DNA of 64,000 nt from Neorhizobium sp. NCHU2750 (lineage in GTDB: Bacteria > Pseudomonadota > Alphaproteobacteria > Rhizobiales > Rhizobiaceae): positions 191,001 to 255,000 of the forward strand of contig NZ_CP030828.1 in NCBI RefSeq assembly GCF_003597675.1, in the 5' to 3' direction. Both the position numbers and the translations under genes were made by a program. Shown in pieces: positions 54,463-62,781 of this stretch (its first letter is position 1; the number at the start of each line of letters is the position of its first letter). The notes beneath the pieces were generated by a model. That model had not been told where the DNA came from and did no database searches. It saw only the letters and a program-made list of their open reading frames with translations.

Positions 54463-56070
54463 ATGGATCTCTTCCTTCATTATCTCAGCCAGCCCTACCT
54501 GATGACCGGCATCGTCTATACGCTGCTGATCACCTGTTATGGGCTCGCCGGCGGTGCCGTCATGGGTATCGTGCTTGCCGCCATGCAACTCAGCCGCTTT
54601 CGCATGCTGGCAGTCATTGCGCGCGCTTACGCAATCATCTTTCGCGGCACGCCGCTGATCCTGCAGATGATCTTCTGCTACAATGCCTTGCCGATGATCG
54701 GCATCCGACTCACCGCCATCGAGGCGGCAAGCCTGGCGCTCGCATTGAACGAGGCGCCGTTCATCGCCGAAATCATCCGCGCCAACGTAATTGCCGTCGA
54801 TCGTGGACAGATTGCGGCAGGTCAGGCGCTCGGCATGCGGCCACTTGCGATCATGCTGCGCATCGTCGTGCCTCAGGCCTTCCGCACCATGGTGCCCGGG
54901 CTCGGCAATGAGGCGGTCAGCGCGCTGAAGAATTCTTCGCTCGCCTCGGTCGTATCGGTGCAGGAACTGACCCTGCGCAGTACCCAGCTGGCATCATCGA
55001 CCTTCGACTTCTTCTCTATCTTCTTCGCCTCCGGGTTGATGTATCTGGTCCTGACAGGCGCGATTGCCGTCATCCAACTCGTCGTTGAAGCAACGCTGGA
55101 CCTCGAAAAGCAGAAGAATGGCAGCAGTTTGGAGCGGCTTCTACCCTGGCGCCGGGCGGAGACTGTTGAAGATCTCCCCGCCGATCCTGTGCCCCCGGTC
55201 GTTGCTGTTGAGGTGCCGCTGCCGCCCGCAACTGTGAAAGCATCGCGCCCGCTCGACAAGGAGAAGCGTTGGGCGGCGCTCACCACCAGTCGTGCTGCAG
55301 TTGACATCCGCGATCTGCGCAAGAGCTATTCTGGTCGTACGGTATTGGGCGGACTAAGCCTCGATGTGCGCATCGGCGAGGTGGTGGCACTGCTGGGACC
55401 AAGCGGATCCGGAAAGAGCACGCTTCTGCGCTGCATCAATCACCTGGAAACCTGGGACAGCGGGGTGATCGAGGTTCTCGGGCGACGGATCGGCACCGGA
55501 GCGGACGGAAAGCCGCTTTCTCCGCGTGCGATTGCCAATGAGCGAGCCAGTGTCGGTGTCGGCATGGTATTCCAGAATTTCAATCTGTTCGGCCACCTGA
55601 CGGCCAGGGAGAACATTGCAGGCCCGCTACGTTGGGTACAGGGGCTCTCGGTCAGCGAAGCGGGCCGACGGGCAGATGAACTTCTCGCCCGCGTCGGTCT
55701 TTCGCATCGGGCAGATGCCCTGCCACGTCACATGTCGGGTGGCCAGCAGCAGCGTGTCGCCATTGCCCGAGCGCTTGCGCCCAATCCCGCCATCCTGCTT
55801 CTCGACGAGCCGACCTCGGCGCTCGATCCGGAACTGGTCAGTGAGGTGCTTGAGGTGATCCGTCGGCTGGCAGTCGAGGACGGGCTGACAATGGTGATTT
55901 CCACCCACCAGATCGGCTTTGCCCGCGATGTGGCCGACCGGGCGGTGTTTCTCGCCGAAGGTGTGATTGTCGAACAGGGGGCTGCAGACGAAATGCTTGT
56001 CAGACCCAAGAACCCGCGCACCGCGCAATTCCTTCAGATCATGGAAGACGAGGCCGGCCAGACCGTATGA
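54463..56070 (+). CDS. Amino-acid-type ABC transporter, permease fused to ATP-binding protein
   Basis: This 535-residue single polypeptide joins a HisM/GlnP-type permease (about 1-220, with YAIIFRGTPLILQMIFCYNA and the EAA loop GQALGMRPLAIMLRIVVPQA) to a GlnQ/HisP-type ATPase (about 280-530, with GPSGSGKST, MSGGQQQR, LLLDEPTSALDPE and ISTHQIGFA) through a proline-rich linker (about 221-275). The usual arrangement is two genes. A homodimer would supply both pores and both ATPases, so with the preceding binding protein it forms a complete importer. Confidence 0.93.
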   Translation: MDLFLHYLSQPYLMTGIVYTLLITCYGLAGGAVMGIVLAAMQLSRFRMLAVIARAYAIIFRGTPLILQMIFCYNALPMIGIRLTAIEAASLALALNEAPFIAEIIRANVIAVDRGQIAAGQALGMRPLAIMLRIVVPQAFRTMVPGLGNEAVSALKNSSLASVVSVQELTLRSTQLASSTFDFFSIFFASGLMYLVLTGAIAVIQLVVEATLDLEKQKNGSSLERLLPWRRAETVEDLPADPVPPVVAVEVPLPPATVKASRPLDKEKRWAALTTSRAAVDIRDLRKSYSGRTVLGGLSLDVRIGEVVALLGPSGSGKSTLLRCINHLETWDSGVIEVLGRRIGTGADGKPLSPRAIANERASVGVGMVFQNFNLFGHLTARENIAGPLRWVQGLSVSEAGRRADELLARVGLSHRADALPRHMSGGQQQRVAIARALAPNPAILLLDEPTSALDPELVSEVLEVIRRLAVEDGLTMVISTHQIGFARDVADRAVFLAEGVIVEQGAADEMLVRPKNPRTAQFLQIMEDEAGQTV

Positions 56071-56104
56071 CGGTCCGCGGCGAGCCTAGCAATCGGAGAA
56101 CCAG

Positions 56105-57346
56105 ATGAAACACTACACACTGCCAGTTTCGCCTTCCACGGTGCATTGGGGCTATTTCAGCAAGGCGGTCGAACCGGCTCTGGTGCTGAAGTCCGGTGAC
56201 CGCGCGACGATCGAAACGCTCACCCATCACGCCAACGACGATTACGAGCGGATGATCGAAGGTGATCCGGCAGCGGAAGCGATCTTTCACTGGACGAAGG
56301 AACAGAAGACGATCTCGCGACGTGGTTCAGGCCCAACCGAAGGACCGTTCAAGATCGGAGCAGGCGAGGGGGTTGGTGTTCATCTTTTGACCGGTCCCAT
56401 CGCCATCGAGGGCGCCGAACCGGGCGATATCCTGGAGGTGCGCGTTCTCGATGTCCGACCGCGCCCAAGCTGCAGCGCCTGCTATGCCGGTCGTTGCTTC
56501 GGCTCGAATGCAGCAGCGAACTGGGGCTTTCACTATCACGACCTGATCGAGGAGCCGAAGCCACGCGAAGTAGTAACAATCTTCGAGCTGGACACAGCCG
56601 GCGAGCCCTTTGCCAAGGCAGTCTACAATTACATCTGGACGCCGCAGACCGATCCGGACGGCATCGTCCATCCGACCATCGATTATCCCGGTGTTCGGGT
56701 CGATCATCGGTTGGTCAAACGGCGTGAAAATATCCTGCAAAATGTGCGCGTTCCTGCACGCCTGCATTTCGGCACGATGGGCCTGGCGCCGGCCGAAGCC
56801 GATTTCGTCAGCTCCATCCCCCCTTCCTATACAGGCGGCAATATTGATGACTGGCGGATCGGCCGCGGTGCACGCATGTATTACCCGGTCGCCGTCGACG
56901 GCGCCTATTTCTCCGTCGGTGATCCCCATGCGGCACAGGGCGATAGCGAACTCGGCGGCACGGCGATCGAGACATCGCTGACCGGGGATTTCGAATTCGT
57001 CCTGCACAAAAAGGAGGATCTGGCCGGCACGATCCTCGAAGGGTTGTCGCATCCGATGCTGGAAACCGAGGAGCAGTGGTCGGTCTATGGCTTTACCTAC
57101 GCCAACTATCTCGAAAGCCTCGGTGTCAACGCGCAAACGGAAATCGCCCAGCATTCCAGCGTCGACCGTGCAATGCGCGATGCATTTCGCAAGCTCCGCC
57201 GCTTCCTGATGACCGCGCATAAACTCAGCGAGGACGAGGCGATCGCATTGATGTCGGTCGCGGCTGATTTCGGTGTGACGCAGGTGGTCGACGCCAATTG
57301 GGGCGTTCACGGATCGATCCGTAAGAACGTATTCCGATGCTATTGA
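56105..57346 (+). CDS. Acetamidase/formamidase family protein (stand-alone)
   Basis: This 413-residue protein matches the FmdA/AmdA family: VHWGYFSKAVEPALVLKSGD at the N-terminus, GVHLLTGPIAIEGAEPGDIL, YTGGNIDDWRIGRGARMYYP and the metal-site stretch GDPHAAQGDSELGGTAIE. The family hydrolyses short amides to ammonia and an acid in the cytoplasm; the substrate here is probably an imported amide, but this is inference. CGGAGAACCAG gives a good ribosome binding site. Its last 10 bases overlap the next gene, which encodes a second copy of the same domain fused to a regulator. Confidence 0.92.
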   Translation: MKHYTLPVSPSTVHWGYFSKAVEPALVLKSGDRATIETLTHHANDDYERMIEGDPAAEAIFHWTKEQKTISRRGSGPTEGPFKIGAGEGVGVHLLTGPIAIEGAEPGDILEVRVLDVRPRPSCSACYAGRCFGSNAAANWGFHYHDLIEEPKPREVVTIFELDTAGEPFAKAVYNYIWTPQTDPDGIVHPTIDYPGVRVDHRLVKRRENILQNVRVPARLHFGTMGLAPAEADFVSSIPPSYTGGNIDDWRIGRGARMYYPVAVDGAYFSVGDPHAAQGDSELGGTAIETSLTGDFEFVLHKKEDLAGTILEGLSHPMLETEEQWSVYGFTYANYLESLGVNAQTEIAQHSSVDRAMRDAFRKLRRFLMTAHKLSEDEAIALMSVAADFGVTQVVDANWGVHGSIRKNVFRCY

Positions 57347-59739
57347 GACCGGGTCTGGCATTTCCTTCTTCGCAGGTGCAAGATAGCGGCATCAAGGCGC
57401 TCCACGCGTCGTTCCGCACCTCGGATGAAGGGATGAATGTCAGGCAGTTCATAGCCGAATCCTATCCCAGCGATACTCGCGCCGATATGTGGCGCGAGGT
57501 GCTGGCGGAGCTTCATCTTCATTCGATCGGTCCCGACGGCGAGACGGGGCGATATTCCAGCGCGATCCTGCGCGGCGACCGTCAAAGTGGCATTCTCGCC
57601 CGCCTCGTAGCCAGTTCTCAAACGCTGTCATCCATTCCGCAACGTTCCCGTATGCTGTTGGGCATTGTGCCGCTCGACACGGAAGTCGATGTCGCCGGCG
57701 ACGGTTTCAATCTCAAGGTCGACAGCGGAGCGCTGGTCGTGGTGCAGATGGACCGGCCGTGGGAGATGAGAATCTCGGGCAATAATCGAATCCTTGTCTT
57801 TGGTCTTTCCGATGCAGCCATGCAGCGGCGCGGCGCCGGATGGACACCATTTGCCGACCCTCGCTGCTATCCTTCGAAGGGACTGGCATCGGTTTTTATC
57901 CGTGCGGTAGAAAGCGCTGCGGCGGAAATGGAAGCCTTTTCAGACGCCGAGTGGCAGTCGTTCGAGCAGTTCATCGCAGATCTTTTCGTCACCATGATCG
58001 TCGAGACGGAAGCATCCGAGATGCGCTCGACGCCAAGCCTTGCGGCACTGTTCAACCGGATCACGGTAGCGATCGAAAAGCGACTGCATGATCCCGATTT
58101 GTCATCGGCCAAGGTCGCGCGGGTGGAGGGGATCTCCGAACGCTATCTGCAGAAATTGTTCGAGCAGAACGGAGAGAGTTTCACCCATTATCTGCGCGAG
58201 CGCCGCCTGCAACGCGCCCGCACGGCGTTGGTGACTTCGGCGGAAATCAGGCTTCCGGTTGCCGATGTCGCCTATAGCTGCGGTTTCAGCGATGCGGCGA
58301 ACTTTAACCGTGTGTTCAAGGAGCGCTTCGGCTTGCCACCGGGCGCGTTCCGCAATCGTCATCTTGAGAGCCAGATTGACGGCATCAACCCGGAACAACG
58401 CGGGTGGCCCGTGAAGGCTCTTGCCACGAAGAAGCAGCCCATGCGTAACGGGCTGGATGATGGCCGCAGGCGAGATGAGTGGGTTGCATCTCCGGCAGCT
58501 CGCGCCATCAGCGCCCACCACAAGCTCGGGATCGACGCCTCGAATGTTCACTGGGGGTATTTCAGCCGATCGTTGGAGCCGGTGCTGGAGATCAATTCCG
58601 GCGACACCGTGGAGATCGAGACGCTCAGCCAGCACGGCTCCGATGCGCCGGAACTGATGATTGCCGGTGATGCCGCGGCCGAGGAGGTGTTTCATTGGAC
58701 GAAGGACCGCAAGTCTGTCGATCGCCGTGGCGCGGGGCCGGTTGATGCGTCGATTTTCGGGCGTGGCGCCGGCGAGGGGTTCGGCGTGCATATCTGCACC
58801 GGCCCGATCTATGTGAACAATGCCGAGCCGGGCGACGTCATTGAGGTTCATATCGAGGATATGTTGCCGCGGCCGTGTCGTGGGCCGGGCTATGAAGGGC
58901 GATATTTCGGCAGCAATGTCGCGGCCTGGTGGGGGTATCACTACGGTGAATTGTTGAGCGAGCCGAAGCCGCGCGAGAACATCACGATATACGAGGTCTT
59001 TCCGGAGGAAGGATACGCTCAGGCACTCTATTCCTATCCATGGGCGCCGCAGACGGATCCATATGGTGTCGTCCACCGGACTTATGACTATCCCGGCGTG
59101 CCGGTTGAGGCGGCAAGCGTCGATATTCGCCGGGCGACACGAAGCGACATCCGTATTCCACTTCGGCCGCATTTCGGCGTTATCGCGCTGGCGCCACGAG
59201 AAGTGGATCTCATCGATTCCGTGCCGCCGGCGTATTTCGGCGGCAATCTCGATAATTGGCGGCTCGGCAAGGGGGCGAGTATTTTCCTGCCGGTATCGGT
59301 TCATGGCGGCCTGCTGTCGATTGGCGATCCGCATGCGGCGCAGGGTGACGGCGAGCTTTCGGGGACGGCAATCGAATGCTCGATGACCGGGCGGGTGAGG
59401 ATCACGCTGCACAAGAAGGATCCGCGGTTCAACGACCTGACCTATCCTTTGATCGAGACGCCGGGCGAATGGGTGCTGACGGGATTCAGCCATCCCGACT
59501 ATCTGGCCGAATTCGGCGCGAAAGGGCAGGGGGAGGTTTATGCCAAGTCTTCCCTCGACCTTGCGATGAAGGACGCTTTCCGCAAGGCGAGGCGTTTCCT
59601 GATGTCGGTCCAGGGCCTTGGTGAAGACGAGGCGATCGCGGTGATGTCGGCTGCCGTCGATTTCGGCGTTACCCAGGTCGTCGACGGGAACTGGGGCGTC
59701 CATGCGATCATCCGTAAGGCCATATTCGAGAGTGAGTAG
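57337..59739 (+). CDS. AraC-type regulator fused to acetamidase/formamidase domain
   Basis: This is one uninterrupted 800-codon frame. Residues about 25-215 resemble an AraC-family ligand-binding N-terminal domain. Residues 240-340 are a complete AraC/XylS DNA-binding domain with both helix-turn-helix motifs (VARVEGISERYLQKLFEQNG and VADVAYSCGFSDAANFNRVF, then KERFGLPPGAFR). After a linker (345-395), residues about 396-798 form a full FmdA/AmdA domain (SNVHWGYFSRSLEPVLEINS, YFGGNLDNWRLGKGASIFLP, GDPHAAQGDGELSGTAIE). The frame overlaps the preceding gene by 10 bases, so the ATG at 57337 may be translationally coupled; an ATG at 57433 is an alternative. The catalytic-type motifs are intact, so the domain may be both enzyme and sensor. 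Confidence 0.93.
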   Translation: MLLRPGLAFPSSQVQDSGIKALHASFRTSDEGMNVRQFIAESYPSDTRADMWREVLAELHLHSIGPDGETGRYSSAILRGDRQSGILARLVASSQTLSSIPQRSRMLLGIVPLDTEVDVAGDGFNLKVDSGALVVVQMDRPWEMRISGNNRILVFGLSDAAMQRRGAGWTPFADPRCYPSKGLASVFIRAVESAAAEMEAFSDAEWQSFEQFIADLFVTMIVETEASEMRSTPSLAALFNRITVAIEKRLHDPDLSSAKVARVEGISERYLQKLFEQNGESFTHYLRERRLQRARTALVTSAEIRLPVADVAYSCGFSDAANFNRVFKERFGLPPGAFRNRHLESQIDGINPEQRGWPVKALATKKQPMRNGLDDGRRRDEWVASPAARAISAHHKLGIDASNVHWGYFSRSLEPVLEINSGDTVEIETLSQHGSDAPELMIAGDAAAEEVFHWTKDRKSVDRRGAGPVDASIFGRGAGEGFGVHICTGPIYVNNAEPGDVIEVHIEDMLPRPCRGPGYEGRYFGSNVAAWWGYHYGELLSEPKPRENITIYEVFPEEGYAQALYSYPWAPQTDPYGVVHRTYDYPGVPVEAASVDIRRATRSDIRIPLRPHFGVIALAPREVDLIDSVPPAYFGGNLDNWRLGKGASIFLPVSVHGGLLSIGDPHAAQGDGELSGTAIECSMTGRVRITLHKKDPRFNDLTYPLIETPGEWVLTGFSHPDYLAEFGAKGQGEVYAKSSLDLAMKDAFRKARRFLMSVQGLGEDEAIAVMSAAVDFGVTQVVDGNWGVHAIIRKAIFESE

Positions 59740-59749
59740 GAATAACCAC

Positions 59750-60136
59750 ATGCAGTTTCATATGATATCCGGAGGCCCAAAGCCGGTCGCGCCCTTCAGC
59801 CACGCGGTGGAGACCGATGGCTTCGTCTTCGTCACCGGCCAAATGCCCGACACGCCCGGCACACCCGGCTTATTGCCGGACGGGATCGAGGCCCAGACGC
59901 ATCATGTCATGGCGAACCTGAAGACGGTTCTCGCCCGCCTTGAGCTCGGCCTCGAACATGTGGTGATGGCGCGCATTTATCTGACACGGTTCAAAGAGGA
60001 CTATGAGGCGATGAACGCCACCTATCGCAGCTATTTTCCTGCTGACCGGCTGCCGGCCAGAACATGTGTCGGAGTGACCGGCCTTGCTTACGATGCCTTG
60101 ATCGAGATCGATCTCGTCGCCCGACGTCCGGATTAG
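59750..60136 (+). CDS. RidA family (YjgF/YER057c/UK114) protein
   Basis: This 128-residue protein has the RidA pattern: GPKPVAPFSHAVETDGFVFV, TGQMPDTPGTPG, HHVMANLKTVLARLELGLEH and the signature PARTCVGVTGLAYDALIEID with the active-site Arg and Glu. RidA proteins hydrolyse reactive enamine/imine intermediates to 2-oxo acids and ammonia. The ATG at 59750 lies 10 bp after the fusion gene; upstream starts would overlap it. It completes the amide/amino-acid operon, suggesting that the imported compound is deaminated. Confidence 0.9.
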   Translation: MQFHMISGGPKPVAPFSHAVETDGFVFVTGQMPDTPGTPGLLPDGIEAQTHHVMANLKTVLARLELGLEHVVMARIYLTRFKEDYEAMNATYRSYFPADRLPARTCVGVTGLAYDALIEIDLVARRPD

Positions 60137-60466
60137 AGGTCAGTGATCGGTGCTTCCATAAGCCCCCGCGACAGAATGCAGGCATCTACACAACCGCCCG
60201 ACCCGCGGTCATTAATCAATTCCAGGTGAATGCCCGGATGCTTCAGGCAAAGTTTGATCTGAAATGCGGGAGTTTCTGCCGTTCTTGCTCGATAATGAAC
60301 ACGATAACGGCGAAACCGTTAGCCAACGTTACCAGCAAAGAGTGTTTGGTGCCTTGGGATTTGATGACTTTGAGAGTAAGGGCATGAACGAGAAGATTCG
60401 TTTGAGGTTGAGTACGGCCGGCCGTTTCATTCGACGAACCATTCGACGGCGGCATCAGGTCGCTTC
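60137..60466. other. Intergenic region before the MFS exporter
   Basis: About 330 bp without a recognised gene. A direct repeat CATTCGACG occurs twice within 20 bases just upstream of the MFS gene (around 60428-60450), a possible regulator site. Nothing else stands out. Confidence 0.45.
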
Positions 60467-61924
60467 ATGAACGTCGAGACCGACCCTATAATGTTAGATC
60501 AACCTGCTTCGACCTTAACGACGGAACGTGCACGTCCAAACTTTCGCGTCATCGCGCTGATCATCGCCAGCGCGATGTTGATGGAAAACATTGACGCGAC
60601 GGTGCTTGCAACTGCCTTGCCGACCATGGCGCGTGACTTCGGGGTCGATGCGCCGGCGATGTCAGTCGCGCTCACCTCCTATCTTCTCAGCCTGGCGATC
60701 TTCATCCCGGCCAGCGGCAGGATCGCTGACAATTATGGATCTCGCACCGTTTTCCGGGCCGCCATTGTCCTCTTCATCGTCGGGTCGGTATGCTGTGTCG
60801 TTGCACCGACCTTGCCGGCCCTTGTCGCCGCTCGCCTGCTGCAGGGTGTCGGCGGCGCGATGATGATGCCGGTCGGCCGCCTCGTCCTGATGAGAAGCGT
60901 CGAACGCAAGGATATGGTGAGCGCACTTTCCTGGCTGTTGATACCGGCGCTGGCGGGGCCGATTATCGGGCCGCCGCTCGGGGGACTGATCGTCACCTAT
61001 CTTGATTGGCGATGGATTTTTTACATCAACGTGCCCATCGGCGTCGTTGGAGTGATCGCCGTGTCGATTTTCATCGAGGACTTCAAGGGCACCTCGGTAA
61101 TACCCTTCGACTGGATCGGGTTCTTTCTGTCAGGCATTTCTCTTGGAGCACTGCTGTTCGGATTCGAGTTCGGCAGTCATGTAGGGCAGGGATGGATGGC
61201 GATCGGTCTGGTGGCGGTCGGCGTGTTATGCGGGCTGCTCTATCTGCGCCATGCGCGTCGCCATCCTGCCCCTATCCTCGATTTCTCGTTGATGAAGGTT
61301 CCAAGTTTCGGAACATCGGTCATCGCCGGTTCTTTGACCCGGATTACCCAGGGCGCCCATCCGTTTCTGCTTCCGTTGCTGTTCCAGATCGGCTTTGGGT
61401 ATTCTGCCGCTGAGGCCGGCCAGATGGTTGCCGCCACCGCGATCGGCGCACTTGTCATGAAGCCTTTCGCCAAGCCCGTCTATCGCTATCTCGGCTTCCG
61501 CACGAGCCTCGCGATAAATGGCGTGCTGGGTACTGCTGGCTATGCGGTATGCGCACTTTTCAGACCGGATTGGCCGACATGGCTGATGTTCGTGGCCATG
61601 GTTCTCGGTGCGTTTTTCATGTCCTTTCAATTCATGGCCTACAACACCATTGCCTATGACGAGATCCCGCCGGAAAGGATGAGTTCTGCAACGAGTTTTT
61701 ATAGCAGTTTCCAGCAGCTGATGCTGTCTTTGGGAATCTGCATCGGCGCTCTCGCTATCCGCGGTTCGATGGCAATAAGTGGCAATATGGAACCACAGCT
61801 GAATGACTTTTCCATCTCGTTCATCGTCGTGACGACAATTTCGCTTTGCGCCACGGCCTGGAACCTGAAATTTCATCGAGACGCGGGCGCTGAAATCAGC
61901 GGTCATCCCGTCAGCCATCCGTGA
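60467..61924 (+). CDS. MFS transporter, DHA2 (EmrB/QacA) type
   Basis: This 485-residue membrane protein has about 14 hydrophobic segments and the DHA2 motifs: IDATVLATALPTMARDFGV in helix 1, GRIADNYGSRTVF in the first cytoplasmic loop, and the motif-C region LIPALAGPIIGPPLGGLIVT. It is probably a drug or metabolite exporter driven by protons. No partner membrane-fusion protein gene is next to it. A second DHA2 gene follows about 860 bp downstream. Confidence 0.92.
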   Translation: MNVETDPIMLDQPASTLTTERARPNFRVIALIIASAMLMENIDATVLATALPTMARDFGVDAPAMSVALTSYLLSLAIFIPASGRIADNYGSRTVFRAAIVLFIVGSVCCVVAPTLPALVAARLLQGVGGAMMMPVGRLVLMRSVERKDMVSALSWLLIPALAGPIIGPPLGGLIVTYLDWRWIFYINVPIGVVGVIAVSIFIEDFKGTSVIPFDWIGFFLSGISLGALLFGFEFGSHVGQGWMAIGLVAVGVLCGLLYLRHARRHPAPILDFSLMKVPSFGTSVIAGSLTRITQGAHPFLLPLLFQIGFGYSAAEAGQMVAATAIGALVMKPFAKPVYRYLGFRTSLAINGVLGTAGYAVCALFRPDWPTWLMFVAMVLGAFFMSFQFMAYNTIAYDEIPPERMSSATSFYSSFQQLMLSLGICIGALAIRGSMAISGNMEPQLNDFSISFIVVTTISLCATAWNLKFHRDAGAEISGHPVSHP

Positions 61925-62128
61925 TCTCCGTAGCGGGCCGCAACGCTTGGATTTAGATTGAAGTCCTCCAGGTCTGATGACGATGGCAGGTAGCAAAATG
62001 GCGCTGATTGCCAGCCATCCGCAAGTGAAGACCTCTGTTGGTCGTTCTCTCCGCTGGAACCCGCACACGGATTGACTTAGGGGTCGGCCCCATCGCTACC
62101 GAAGTCGGTTGTGTAGGCTGCTCCGTTG

Positions 62129-62377
62129 TCAGGAGACGAGCTGTTGGGCGCCTGTCAACGGCGAAAGATCAATATTGTCTTTGGCTATCTCAATTGTCGC
62201 CCTGAGCACAGCCATCACGATATGCGCTCTATCCCACCCCGCCATTTCAGCCATTTCGATCAGTCTCGAAATGGAGGGTTCCAAGGCGAATTTGCACTCT
62301 TCCTGATAGTCCAAAGAACTGCGCAAATTCGAAGGGGAATTTATCTGTGGCACGTTTTGAAATTCTCCGATCGGCAA
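62129..62377 (-). CDS. Small hypothetical protein
   Basis: This 82-residue frame on the minus strand has a TTG start (a GTG at 62353 is the alternative). Its centre (FALEPSISRLIEMAEMAGWD, then RAHIVMAVLRATIEIAKDNI) is helical and amphipathic and resembles small conserved proteins often seen in Rhizobiales, but I cannot name a family. No strong ribosome binding site is visible. Confidence 0.4.
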   Translation of the reverse strand: MPIGEFQNVPQINSPSNLRSSLDYQEECKFALEPSISRLIEMAEMAGWDRAHIVMAVLRATIEIAKDNIDLSPLTGAQQLVS

Positions 62378-62781
62378 TACCTATGGATAAGCATTAGCAA
62401 GAGGGCTTTTCCTGCTTATGTCGCCTTTGTGTCTAAGCGTTGCTGCAGAGGGCGTTGCGATCAATGAAGGCTAACGTTTTGTTGTTCATACAGTCAGACG
62501 TTTCGATGCAGGCGCGCCGGAAGCGCCGAGAGTTTCCGGACTGATCGAGATTGTACCAACAGAGTTCGCCGACTCTCGATAGGAAGCGCCGCGAGAATTG
62601 ATCGGAATTCAGTTGCGGAAAGGGTTCGGCTAGGATCTGATATCCCTCGGATGGCCGAATTTTCCGGCGCCACTACGTTTCTTCCTCCTCTCACGCGACT
62701 GGTTCACCAGCGGCCGAATTGGCGGCGGTGCCTTCGGCACGATCAGTCTACTGCCTGCGACTTTCTATCGGAACTCTATCT
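62378..62781. other. Intergenic region without recognised gene
   Basis: About 400 bp between the small minus-strand frame and the second DHA2 gene. Only short frames occur on either strand. No clear regulator site or hairpin was found. Confidence 0.4.

Noticed and set aside
59088..59270. Possible separate small gene inside the AraC-amidase fusion
   Set aside because: It is an antisense frame within a well-conserved FmdA domain.
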